A stretch of 64,000 bases of DNA from Owenia fusiformis (Eukaryota; Annelida; Polychaeta; Sabellida; Oweniidae). The notes under the pieces are model-generated. The model worked only from the letters and a program-made list of their open reading frames with translations. It was not told the DNA's origin and did no database searches. The stretch covers positions 21,805,754 through 21,869,753 of the forward strand of contig CAIIXF020000011.1 of the NCBI GenBank assembly GCA_903813345.2. The letters run 5' to 3'. Within the stretch, counting starts at the first letter, position 1. Every line of letters starts with the position of its first letter. The translations under genes were made by a program, and so were the position numbers. This document shows positions 12,501-23,554 of this stretch, piece after piece.

Positions 12501-15500
12501 AGAATGAGAAGTTATCAGCTTCAATGCTTTAAGCTGCTACAGTCACACTACCCTATCACGTGACCACATTTAAAAATGATACAGGGTACGGTTAAGTTGC
12601 AAACGGGTATTCTCTATCTTTGTCCATTGGGCTTTTCTGGTAATAATACTTTGCAAACTGCTCGATGAATCTATACAATGTATAGTAGAACACTTAAAAT
12701 ATGTGTAAAATCTAGTATACATTCAGAACTATGGAAATAAACAAACGTCCTCCATTTGCAACTTCCCTGTAACCTGTACTTCTTTTAAAGGAATACAGGA
12801 TACAGTATGGGGGTATAATAGTGTGACAGTTTCAAAGCAATTCAAAACTGTGTGATATACATGGAAATTTCATTAACGTAACATGATATCAGTGTCATGA
12901 TATAGGGTAGAGATTTTTTGGTTTTTATTTGCACAAGATGCGTAGCCTGAGTGGAATGAATCGGCCACATTGCATTGAGCCTGAGGCTTAAATTTTTTTC
13001 ACACATTGCAAAATATTTTATACAATATCCCTTAAAAGATACAAAATGACTTAAAAGAATATTTTGCGAAGAAACTTTTGCAAGGGTCAACTTGTTACCT
13101 TGAAAACCATTCAACACTTACCATTTGACCTGCATAAGCACTTTTCTTGTTACCCTATGATACTATTTATAGATTTTTACTCAACTGTGAAATTGACCAG
13201 CTTATCCAATTTCATTAGTTTCATTAGAATCTAAAAGTGACCTTGGGTAGGTTGTTATATAATGCAATGCAGTTATATTAAATAATGTGTTCTGATTTGT
13301 TGGAATCGGACACACTTTACATAGCTATGTGTGAATAGGAGATCACCAACCTATTGATATGAACAATTAATTGAAGTTGCATATTGATTTGTACCTCCGC
13401 TTGCAGAACAGTCATCTAGCCATCCCTTCATTTTGCCTACTTTGTTGGTGAAGTCATGTGGTCTGGTCACGAAAGAACTGTCTTGAGGAGGATGGTCTCT
13501 GTACTCCACCAAAGCAAGGTTGATGTCCGATTGCTCCTTGGCTACAATCTCCTCAACAATTTTGTGTATGCTCTACAAATAAATATATGCACTGTAATGT
13601 TAATTCAAATGTACCTGTACCTGCATATTACCCTTCCCCACTCTACCCAAGCATTACCCCTCCCCCCAGCTATATGCACAGCAGTGCACACATACAGTTT
13701 ATTGTGCTTATGAGGCCAGCAAGGTAAGGTATATTTTATGCCCCCCCCACACTCCCTTTAATTTACTACATGAAATACCTCATTACATGGCTTTCATCAA
13801 GAAGCCAATACACCAGTAGCAAAATCACATGGAGTTGAAGAATATTATAAACAACTGTCCTGATAATGTTACAGTAGTCTTCACAGATGGCTCAAGTCTA
13901 GGCAACCCAGGACCTACAGGGGTGGCTGCAATAATCTACCTACAAGGGCTTAGAGGGGAACCTGTCTGCCTAGAAAGACCCATTAGCTGTTCTAGCAATA
14001 ACTACCTGTACATAGGAGAAGTCCAAGCCATAGAACTTGCTCTCACATATCTTGACAAAACACCACTGTGCAGAGATACCTTACTTTTCTGCGATTGTCA
14101 GCCCGCTCTAACTTCTGTTTTTGAAACGGGTACCCCAAAAATCAACTAAATTCTATTTCTATAATAAGAAACACATGTAAAAACCTTTCCCAAAAGGGAA
14201 TCAGCATAAAGTATCATTGGATACCTGGTCATCTAGACATTAATGGAAACGAGCTGGCTGACAAACACGCCAAACAGGCGGCACAATCGGCTAAAATACT
14301 CAGTCAAGATAGTAGAATAATAACTAAAAGAGAGATATACAGTCAAATACACTCAACTTCAAAGTCTAAATGGCAAAGGCAATATAACAATTCAAAAATA
14401 GTGGGGTATATCCAACGGTCTATTGAGTCGGTAGGCCCGGGTCGGTAGGAAAGAGACCTTTACTAGGTGAATCTGACAGAAGAACCTTCTGCATTACAAA
14501 CCAACTCCTTAGTGGTCACACCAGACTTAACAGCCATCTGAAGAAAATAATCCTATACATAGTACTAACCTCTATTTAAACTGCAACCAACCAGAGACAG
14601 TTGACCATTACTTATTTAAATGCGACCAACTCCAGGATCTAAGGGATAAAATGCTATATGATGCAGACTGTATACTTCTAGAGAGTGGAAATACATGTGC
14701 AGTGGATCTGAAAACCCTTGCTGGTGAAAATCAAACACTAAACAAGGACATGAATAAAAAGCTATATGATGTACTACGCACCTACATCATAAAAAGCAAA
14801 AGATTTTAAGTGTAAATAAAACATTAGTTATAAGTAGATAAGGACTTTTAAGCAAAACCAAAAACAAAATAAACTCTTACAAAACAACAGAGTAAACCAC
14901 ATCAGTGACACTACAAAGTGAAAACCAGCACCAGAGACTATATAAGGTCCCACACAAAAATCATTTCATAATCATTAGCTAATGATTATTGAATCCTTCA
15001 GGAATTAATCAGAAAACCTGAAGAATTTAAAAGCAACGTCTGATTAGTTTCTGAATAATTAATTGAATTGTTTCTGAATGATTAATAATCTGAATAGTTA
15101 CTGAATAATTAAAGATTTGTTTCTGAATGATTAACTTGGAATTTTTTATTCCGAATTGTTACTGAGTGATTAACGTTAACGATTTGTTTCTGAATGATTA
15201 CCTAAAAGTCCATGATTTAGAATGAGAAACCCCACATTGGCAGACGTTAAAATTTGGTTAAGATGTGAGAGAATTATTTGTCTAATAAAAGTGAGCATAA
15301 ACAACCTGAAGGGTGGCTAGACTATCTTGAAACTTGATCAACATAATCATAAAGGTATGTAGAACATGTTTAGATTGAAACTTATTCATATTTATCTCTA
15401 CTATTCTAATGAATTTGAATTCAAGATATTTTTTTGAATTTGATCAATTTTGGGTTGTTCCCCATACATGATTAGGCACAAACACTCATTTTAGCCCTAG

Positions 15501-16179
15501 GTTTCTGAGCAGATAAATATAAATTAATTTGGAGTATATGTCACCTCTATATGAGCATGTATTAGTCAGAATAATACAACACAGCTCCAGGAGAGGCAAC
15601 AGGGTCTTGATAAAGAAGAAAATGAGTCAGATAACCTGAATAATTACTGAATAATTAACGATTTGTTTCTGAATAATTAACGGTTTCTTTCTGAATAATT
15701 ACCGATTTGTTTCTGAATAATTATTGATTTGTTTCTGAATAATTAACTATTTGTTTCTGAATAATTACTGAATGATTACTGAATGATTAAGAAAGAAATC
15801 AATGTTTCATTAAATTCACAATCATTAGCTAATGATTACCCTGAATGATTATCTCATTTGCATGTCACATTGCTATACTATTTGTTACCTATTTGTTTCA
15901 TAATCATTAGCTACATGTAATGATTACCCTGAATATGTACAGTATGCTATTATTTTGACCTGGGGTGGCATTAAAGCACCACAAATACTGGATATAAACA
16001 AACAAAACAAAGAATACAAAAATATACTTATGATATAAACTCTTACTTACCCTCTGAGCACTGCGTATGTATGAGGACATGCTCCCAGTACAATCCATAG
16101 CAAATGCAAGGTCCAAAACACTGGAATCATGTTTTGCCAAATCTGGCTGGTCAACTTTCTCAACTTGAATTTCACTCAT
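9569..16179 (-). CDS. VWA-domain protein of the alpha-kinase-associated (vwkA-like) type, without a kinase domain
   Basis: Nine exons: 16179-16051, 13572-13395, 12483-12340, 11936-11758, 11553-11397, 10926-10788, 10432-10243, 10185-9967, 9667-9569. Total 1434 nt, 477 residues; all junctions are GT-AG and in phase. The VWA domain covers about residues 21-215. Its MIDAS-like loop is MDCTGSM (Asp29), then the VEYRDH strand, GGGDGPEAVADAL and FIADAPPHG. These match the VWA subtype found next to alpha-kinases in vwkA-like proteins, but here the C-terminal half is low-complexity: acidic and Ala/Pro/Gly/Ser-rich (APPRPPRMSAPAPRGRGG) with no kinase motifs. There is no signal peptide, so it is probably cytosolic. 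Exon 7 and 8 acceptors were chosen by phase and have weak pyrimidine tracts, so those edges are least certain. Specific role unknown; metal-dependent protein binding is inferred. Confidence 0.85.
12131..12310. repeat. GGAACACCTC/AACCTGTA family repeat (copy in VWA intron 3)
   Basis: Begins AAAAACCTGTATGGTGGAACACC and ends TACAGGTTTTACTGTA, an inverted pair. Inside are iterated GTGGAACACCTC motifs. One of about ten related copies in the window. Confidence 0.7.
13829..14809 (+). pseudogene. 3' remnant of a non-LTR retrotransposon: RNase H domain and C-terminal Cys-His motif
   Basis: Lies antisense in intron 1 of the VWA gene. The first frame carries the RNase H catalytic order: VFTDGS (Asp), a Glu in GEVQAIELAL, and CDCQPAL (Asp). 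It stops at 14147; a frame shift then resumes the domain with HWIPGH and GNELADKHAKQA (His and last Asp). After further breaks, a frame ending at a TAA near 14807 has a C-x(n)-H-x4-C motif (CNQPETVDHYLFKC) typical of ORF2 C-termini. The reverse transcriptase and endonuclease are absent, so it is a 5'-truncated, frame-broken copy. An I-like or similar RNase-H-bearing clade is likely; the exact clade cannot be told. Confidence 0.85.
14962..15935. repeat. Tandem TTTCTGAATAATTA repeat bounded by AATCATTAGCTAATGATT palindromes
   Basis: Many copies of a 10-22 bp motif TTTCTGAATRATTAAC fill 15040-15210 and 15640-15795. Both borders carry TCATAATCATTAGCTAATGATT-like text (near 14966, 15819 and 15899); AATCATTAGCTAATGATT is a perfect 18 bp palindrome. 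The middle (15215-15630) is ordinary AT-rich sequence. This looks like a mobile element whose ends amplified into tandem arrays. Confidence 0.7.
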
Positions 16180-16437
16180 ATTCGTAACGTTATTTCTCAG
16201 TATTGCTGGAGTGGTTGTTATTGATCTTTTGCCTAAATGTGTATGGATGTCTTATAGTGACCTCTGCAACGTTACAGTAAATTTATAACAGTAAATGATT
16301 TACAACATACACCGAAATAACTCATGACAAATACATGAGTCATAGTCAAACATCAAATTCCCACACCCTTGTTCCCACACATTCAATAATAAACAAATCA
16401 CAGCGCCTCTGGTGGTGTAATCGCACACTAAGTAAAG
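16180..16437. promoter_or_regulatory. Candidate bidirectional promoter between the VWA gene and TMEM35A
   Basis: Only 258 bp separates the two divergent start codons. It must hold both 5' UTRs and both promoters. I see no TATA box at a convincing distance. The TMEM35A start sits in AAGATGGCG, a common animal start context. Shared control is inferred from spacing alone. Confidence 0.5.
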
Positions 16438-18518
16438 ATGGCGTCTGTAGCTTTGACTGCTTTGTCCATGACCATTGGCTTCTTTTTCATATTCATGGGC
16501 TCTATTAAGCTAACTCCAGCTTTAAACGCAGATGTATACAAGGAGATGGTAAGTTTATTTTATTTGCTTAGCAATTTTGTGAATCACACTCAAACTTATT
16601 GAGATTTTTAGACACCGAAAAATTCTAATTTTTCCAGAAATTTCAATTCCATTCCATTTTTGCCTGTTAGCAAGTGAAAAGCACAAGAGACTTTTAAAAA
16701 GCAATAGTGACTATTTTCATTTTAGAATTTACACAGGTTTTTGGAATTAGACCTCAGGTCCTTGACATTACAGACTCCAGACATCAGGTACCGTTCTTGA
16801 CATTACATTGTAGTAGACTTGAGACTAGTTCAACAAGTTAAACCTAGTCTGGGCCTTATTTCTTATCTGACATATCTTGTGGCCCGCCCTAGGTTTAACT
16901 TCCGTGCCTATTCAGCCCTTGATGCAAAAAAATTTAATGGTGGCCTATGGTTCCGCATGAAATTCGATGCGCGTTTAATTAATAACTGATGGTGGGAATT
17001 TGCAACAAACGAAAGCATAGCACGGAAGTTAAACCCAACCACGGCAACACGAACATTCAGATTAAAAAATAAAAGCCGTGGTATTGGGTTTAACTTGTTG
17101 AACTAACTTGAGACTCGAGACATCAGGTACCTTCTTGACATTAGACTTGAGACTCGAGACATCAGGTTCTTGACATTAGACTTGAGACTCGAGACATCAG
17201 GTTCTTGATATTATAGACTTGAGACATCAGGTTCTTGATATTAGACTTGATACCTCAGGTCCTCGACATTAGACTTGAGACATCAGCTAGGTTCTTGACA
17301 TTAGACTTGAGATCAGTTTCTTAAATCAGAGACATATAAAACATGTTCTATATATGTCTCTGCATATATACACTGTATGTAGGCTTGATACCTCAGGTCC
17401 TTGACATTAGACTTGAGACTCGAGGCAGTAGGTTCTTGATATTAGACTTGAGGTATCAGCAGTTTCTTGATGTTAGACTTGAGACCTCAGGTCCTTGACA
17501 TTTGACTTGAGACCTCAGGTCCTTGACATTTGACTTGAGACATCGGTTTCTTGACATTAGACTTGAGATATAAGGTTTTGACATTTGACTTGAGACATCG
17601 GTTTCTTGACATTAGACTTGAGATGTAAGGTTTTGACATTAGACTTGAGACACCAGGCCCTTGACATTAGACATAATGTTTTCAGCATTAGATTTGAGAC
17701 ATCTGTTTCTTGATATTAGACTTGAGACTGGAGGTTTTTGAAATTAGACTTGAGATTTCAGGTTCCTGGCATTAGACTTGACATCCGGCCCTTGACCCCG
17801 CCCTTTTAGCTATTTAAAGGATTGTACTAAATGTAATGAAGATAATGTTCTTTGAAAGCTTTAATTCCAACATTTTACTCACAGTCACTTTCATTTGCCC
17901 TGTCACTTACATCAATGCTTATTGCCATATTAATATTTCCTTTCAGAGAAAAATGTTCATAAGGGAGGCGAAAGTGTTCCCGTTTGTCAATCAGACTGGT
18001 TGGAAACCCAATGCACACACATATCGTAAGGCAGTAGGTGTAACTGAGGTGCTCTGTGGCTCAACTTTAGCAATTATCCCAGGTATAGCATCTTCACAGT
18101 TCAAATTCATTGTTAGAAGATAGATGGTGCTGATGCCTGTCTATGGGAGAGCATTATTTTAACTTTTTTTTAAATTGATAATTTGTAATTAAATAAGGAC
18201 GGGACACATAAAAAGTTATTTGCTTGTGATTATCACAAGGTACATGTGTACTTTATGATAAATTATTTGATTTCAGGTCCTATGAAAGAAGTAGCGAATC
18301 TCATATTATTTTTTGAAATGCTTGGTGCCGTTTACACTCATTGGGCTCTTAAAGAAGGACTTGAACGTATGGCCCCAGCACTTGTGTTTTCTTTGCTGTT
18401 ACTATGCCGATATATCATATACCTACAATATCGGGCAAAACTTGAGGAAGATGAGAGGATTGAAATGTTACAGCAGAGGATTAAGCTGAAAGAAGCTAGT
18501 GAAAAGAAAGAGGATTGA
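16438..18518 (+). CDS. TMEM35A: TMEM35A/NACHO-like acetylcholine receptor chaperone
   Basis: Three exons: 16438-16548, 17947-18082, 18277-18518. Total 489 nt, 162 residues, close to the roughly 167 of vertebrate NACHO. Family landmarks include an N-terminal membrane helix ending FIFMGSIKLTP, then VYKEM, a RKAVGVTEVLCG segment matching the family's RKxIGxxEVxCG, IIPGPMKEVANLILF, and a last helix ALVFSLLLLCRYI. Four membrane segments are expected, at about 7-25, 67-81, 86-106 and 115-132. The C-terminal tail is charged (EEDERIEMLQQRIKLKEASE). NACHO is known as an ER protein that helps assemble nicotinic receptors; the same role here is inferred from similarity. Intron 1 (1398 bp) holds a tandem array with a transposon in it. 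The start codon faces the VWA gene 258 bp away. Confidence 0.87.
16740..17795. repeat. Tandem array TTCTTGACATTAGACTTGAGACATCAGG in TMEM35A intron 1
   Basis: More than twenty imperfect units of about 27-36 bp with the core GACATTAGACTTGAGACNTCAGGTTCTT. The array is interrupted by a 280 bp inverted-repeat element at 16826-17105. Confidence 0.9.
16826..17105. mobile_element. MITE inserted in the tandem array, 19 bp perfect TIRs
   Basis: Left end TAGTTCAACAAGTTAAACC is the exact inverse of the right end GGTTTAACTTGTTGAACTA. It is flanked on both sides by ACTTGAGAC, a 9 bp target duplication. Removing the element and one copy restores a standard array unit, which dates the insertion after the array formed. 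Inner inverted segments (GGTTTAACTTCCGTGC / GCACGGAAGTTAAACC) add further fold-back. Confidence 0.85.
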
Positions 18519-18902
18519 ATAAGATACATGGATGTCAGTTTATCCGGATTTATGCAATGGTCTTAGGGATCAGAGGATAAGCTCCCAACTTGAAAAAGCC
18601 TATATGATAAACCAAACTGGAGCGTTCATACATGGGGATGTTTAACTGTTCATCAGTCATGCATGTGAGGATAGCCCAAAAAGGAATATTCTAGAGTTTT
18701 CTTTTTAATGAATCAGATGTAGACTTATTTTCTGTAATATTATATGGTACATAATTTCCTGTAAGGTAAAAAAGGAAGACTCAGCAAATGAAAATCTAAG
18801 AAATTGACAATACTCTATAATTAAAGATACATGGAATGCAGGTTTTCTTTTCAGTCCAACTCAGTGGCAGGCTGGAGATAAAAATAACATTCTTAATAGA
18901 CC

Positions 18903-19309
18903 AGATGCGAGTAGAAATAATCTTGATTTACGTCATTAAATATTCAAAATTCATATTTGAAATCTACATGTAAAAGTACATCTAAAATTATGGTTTCGAA
19001 AGTTGTTTATCAACTTTGAAAATTTAATTTTGTTTTGAAAATGTGACTTCTTGTTTGGGTTGATTCCCCATAGACCCCATGTTACAAAATCACAAAAAGT
19101 GAAATATCTTTTCTTGTATTGTACAGATAACATTTTCTTTTACTGGACATATTTAAATTTGCATAACTATTAGATACATATAAGGGTTATACGAAAATTG
19201 AACCAATAAAACAAATTTAAGTTAAATGGAACTTTCTTCTATACCCGCCATGCTATCTGACCCGAACAAGCCACCTGGTGGTGAAACTGGTAACTACCTA
19301 CTCGCATCT
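18903..19309 (+). mobile_element. MITE family with AGATGCGAGTAG ends, copy 1
   Basis: Starts AGATGCGAGTAGAAATAATC and ends CTACTCGCATCT, an exact 12 bp inverted pair. About 407 bp. Conserved inside: TTGATTTACGTCATTAAATA, GGGTTGATTCCCCATAGACC, GCCACCTGGTGGTGAA. Other copies: 22685-23111 (+), 48629-49068 (-), 55752-56173 (-). Confidence 0.88.
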
Positions 19310-19524
19310 GCGTTATTACCTTGGCTTTGTTATTCGTAATTGTGACTACCATTGTTGGGTATTCTCTTTATCACGTGGGACCATTCTTATGTACACCATT
19401 TATGCAAGATAGATGGTCTCTCGTGCAACTCAGTTTCAAGGTATATTAACAGAGAAATGAGTCTCAAAACAGCTGTTATGTGAGAAATGGCTTAACATAT
19501 ATATCTTATCACTGGACCTTATAT

Positions 19525-20745
19525 CATTATCCCAACGAACGAAGTTCGGTAGGGATATAGTGAAGCCCTCCGTCCGTCAGTCAGTCCGTCCGTCCGTCTG
19601 TCCGGAAGATAACTCAAATATTAGTAGACGGATTTTCTTCATATTTGGTGGAAAGATGTGTATTGATTAAAAGTTTTACGCAAAAATAATTTTTTCAAGA
19701 TGGCCGCCGCTTTAAAAATGACGGGACTTTTTCGAAAAAATCATAAATTTTTCATTCTAAACCAAAGTAATTAATATTATTGTTTGAAATTTTGGTAGTA
19801 TATTCGCAACATCTATCTATTTCACATATATTCCGTGTTTTTCATCCTGACCCCCAGGGGCCGTGTATGGGGGGTCAGGAAAACAGAAATTTTCGCTAAT
19901 TTTTAGATCTTTCTGAAGTATAGCTTTATTATACTCAAATGAAAGGCAATTAAGAGTAGATTGCAAATATTGTATCTTTTTTCTGATTCGAGCCTCGTAA
20001 AATTCAAAATGGCCGTCTAATGTACGATTTCGCAATAATTTTTAGATCCCTTCAAAGTATGGCTATATAATACTCAAATTGAAGGAATTTTGGAGTAGAT
20101 AACAATTATGGTATTATTTTTCAGATTTGTACCTCAGAAAATTCAAAATGGATTTTTTCAAGATGGCCACCGCTTTAAAAATGACGGGACTTTTTCGCAA
20201 AAATTATAAATTTTCCATTCTAAACCAAAGTAATTAATATTGTTGTTTGAAATTTTGGTAGTATATTCGCAACATCTATCTATTTCACATATATTCAGTG
20301 TTTTTCATCCTGACCCCCAGGGGCTGTGTATGGGGGTCAGGAAAACAGAAATTTTCGCTAATTTGTAGATCTTTCTGAAGTATAGCTTTATTATACTCAA
20401 ATGAAAGGCAATTAAGAGTAGATTGCAAATATTGTATCTTTTTTCTGATTCGAGCCTCGTAAAATTCAAAATGGCCATCTAATGTACGATTTCGCAATAA
20501 TTTTTCGATCCCTTCGTATGGCTATATAATACTCAAATTGAAGGAATTTTGGAGTAGATCACAATTATGGTATTATTTTTCAGATTTGTACCTCAGAAAA
20601 TAAAAAATGGCTGCTTTGCAGGAATTCGCAATTCTAAAATCTAAATTTTTCAATTTTAACCAAAGTAATGAGTATAATTGATTGGAATTCGGTAATTGAT
20701 ATTTGTTCTTTGGGATTTGCTACTCCGCGGAGTTGCCATTATCTA
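19525..20745. repeat. Dispersed CCGTCCGTC-type repeat with a direct duplication of its body
   Basis: Opens with TTATCCCAACGAACGAAGTTCG and a CCGTCCGTCAGTCAGTCCGTC run, and closes near ACTCCGCGGAGTTGCCATTA. The segment 19690-20150 is repeated with about 95 percent identity (by eye) at 20158-20610, so the body is a tandem pair. Two matching open frames of about 70 codons arise only from this duplication. A small fragment of the family (ACGGACAGACTGACGGAGGG) lies near 34410. Confidence 0.8.
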
Positions 20746-20759
20746 GTTAACTTCATAGC

Positions 20760-22680
20760 CAGATGATAATTTTCTTATTTATTTCTCTTGTATTGTCATG
20801 ATGGATAATAGATTACAATGATATATGAGTTCATAATTGCCATATTCCAGATTAGATAATCTGCTACCAAATTAAATTGAGTGAGATAAGTACTGTTTCT
20901 GAAACTGAAGATGCACTTTAATTTGGCTCCTGTTTTAATTTGACAGATTCAGAAGATCTGCCAAATTAAAAATCCATCAAATTCCAGTTTGGAATTTTTG
21001 TCCAATGCACTTTAGAAATTAAACTCCAACGGCCCCTTTTCCTGTCAACATGTCATCAATTCTACATTATTCCAAAAGAAATACAGAAAATATCTTAGTA
21101 AATACCTGTCCTAATGATGTTTTCGATGCATAGTGTTTAAGTGTACCTCTTGGCATGTTCTATGCATGGAGAATGTCATTACAACAAACTGTACATCATG
21201 TAATCTGTATATTATGTTTATTATGCATTGTGCATTCCATACATGTGCATTACATTAATTGAACATTCATTCATTATGTGTATTGTGTATGCAGGAAATA
21301 TTTCCACAGTACATACCAGAATATACATCCATACATACATACCAAACTTATGCCATACCATATAGAATAACCATGTTATTCTATATTCTGCATGTTTATT
21401 TTTTCATTCTTTCATTTCTTTCTGAGGTGTACATAATATATTTACTGTACATATTAAATTAACAGTACATCATGTATACAATTTGTATTATGTACCATTA
21501 TGTACATTGTACATAGGGTTTCAGTGCAATTTTTTCTTCAAAATAAATATGTTCAAATGAATGTTGTGCCAATATTATATATGTGTGTGTAGTACATGGA
21601 ATGTATTTGGAAAGTACAATGTGCAGTAAATCCTGTCTAAATTGAACACCCCTCGGTCTGATCAAAAGTGTATGTTCACATTTCAGTGTTTCCTGACCAA
21701 GGGAGTCAATGGAGAAAGTGTTCATGTTGAAAGGTGTTCGGATTACAGAAGTGTTCAGATATACAGGGTTTAACTGTAGTTAGTACTAATTTATAAGACT
21801 ATGCAATATACAGATCTGTTCATGTTACATATCTAAATATTCTGTTTATTTTATTTTTTATTTGATTATAGGAATTTCCGAAAAACAATGTGCATGGTCA
21901 ATAGTAAAAGTGAAATTTTGCACACACTAGCCAACTTTTTATGACATTCAATTGTGATTTATCCCAAGAGTGGTCCTGCAAATCAAGAAGCTAAAAGTTT
22001 AAATCAAAAAAATTAATTTATGTGCAAGAAAATTGGCACTTGAGCAAAAAAGGGATTCCAATTCGAAGATTGAGGCCAAATTTCTTAAGAATTATACCCA
22101 AATAAATGACCAGTACAGTAATGTCAGCTTCTTTTATTTTATCTACTTTATGTGGAGAGGGACAATTTAATATTTTTGGCTCATCTTAAAGTGGGAGGTG
22201 TGACAGGCCTTGGACCCAATTCACCACTGTTTCCTTCAGTAAAGGATAAAACATGACTGTGGAAATCTCACAATCTTAAAAACTACTTTTAAGAAAATGT
22301 GTATGTTTTTGAACTGAGGCATAATGTACCTAGAACCTCAGTATATACAGAGTACCGATACACATATTCCCCTTAGGATAAACCCTGTATTCAAAACCTC
22401 CCAGTGCAACCCGTATATGGGCCTACCTTGCACAATCGATTGAATATTAATACAAATCTCCTTTTATGAAAGTAAGAATTAGCTTGACCGTACTGCTTAC
22501 AATTACATCAATGTCTATTATTTAGTTACATATCATTTAAACCAAAACTTTTTGCGATAATTTTGGGTCAGAAGTTATCAACTGGTACTTCAAGATGTAA
22601 ACATATTATAAATATTCCCTTGAATTTTTAGAGCCAATTAGTCGCATGTGTTTAGACTAGGTGTATATTGCCAACAATAG
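20760..22680. other. Intergenic, no gene seen; short repeats
   Basis: Contains TGCATT/TACATACAT simple sequence at 21180-21480 and a diverged member of the AACCTGTA/GAACACC family at about 21627-21780. No coding exons recognised. Confidence 0.5.
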
Positions 22681-22684
22681 ACTA

Positions 22685-23111
22685 GGTGCGAGTAGAAATA
22701 ATCTTGATTTACGTCATTAAATATTCAAAATTCAGTCAAGGTGATGTCATATTTGAAATCTGCATGTAAAAGTACATCTAGAAATATGGTTTCAAAAATT
22801 GTTTATCAACTTTCAAAATTTAATTTTTTTTGAAAATGTGACTTCTTGTTCGGGTTGATTCCCCATAGACCCCATGATACAAAATCACAAAAAGTGAAAT
22901 ATCTTTTCTTGTATTGGATAGATAACATTTTCTTTTACTGGACATATTTTAGTTTGCATAACTATTAGATACATAAGGGTTATATGAAAATTGAATCATT
23001 AAAACAGATGTGATTTAAGTTTAAGTGAACTTTCTCCTATACCCGCCATGCTATCTGACCCGAACGAGCCACCTGGTGGTGAATCTGGTAACTACCTACT
23101 CGCATCTGCGT
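22685..23111 (+). mobile_element. AGATGCGAGTAG MITE, copy 2
   Basis: Same orientation as the copy at 18903. Starts AGGTGCGAGTAGAAATAATC and ends CTACTCGCATCTGCGTTATT. It keeps a TCAGTCAAGGTGATG piece that copy 1 has lost. Confidence 0.88.
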
Positions 23112-23450
23112 TATTGCAAAATGGGACAAACAATAACATAATTCATAAAGATTATATCATTGAGGTCATTGGACAAATCAAACATTTATATTTAAGCTTC
23201 AAAATTATGTATACATTATATTTTATTGCTTTATTTTATACATGCATTGGTAGGACATGTTCATGATGATATGTACATAATATAAAAAACTGATCTACAG
23301 ACTATAGTTCATTTTGCAATTGATCATCTGTGGTGAGAACCTTTGCATAAGTGTCATTAGTTTAATTATGTAGTTGCATTGCTCATACATTGATATTAAT
23401 GACTGCTGTTTATAGCACCAATGTTACATTGTAGATGGAGTATTGTCTTG

Positions 23451-23522
23451 TACAGTAAAACCTGTAAAGTGGAACACTATTTAGAGGTCCCAGGGGTGTT
23501 CCACTTACACTGGTTATACTGC
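23451..23522. repeat. 72 bp near-palindrome just past the Reeler gene stop codon
   Basis: TACAGTAAAACCTGTAAAGTGGAACAC is followed after 18 bp by its near-inverse. It is the smallest member of the GGAACACC family and would form a strong hairpin in the 3' UTR, 33 nt beyond the stop at 23555. Confidence 0.75.
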
Positions 23523-23554
23523 ATCTCAGATTGGTTTGATCATCAGGTATATTC

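Noticed and set aside
13829-14149. Host RNase H1 gene
   Set aside because: The continuation carries frame breaks and a retroelement-type C-terminal Cys-His motif, no introns or hybrid-binding domain, so it is a retrotransposon remnant.
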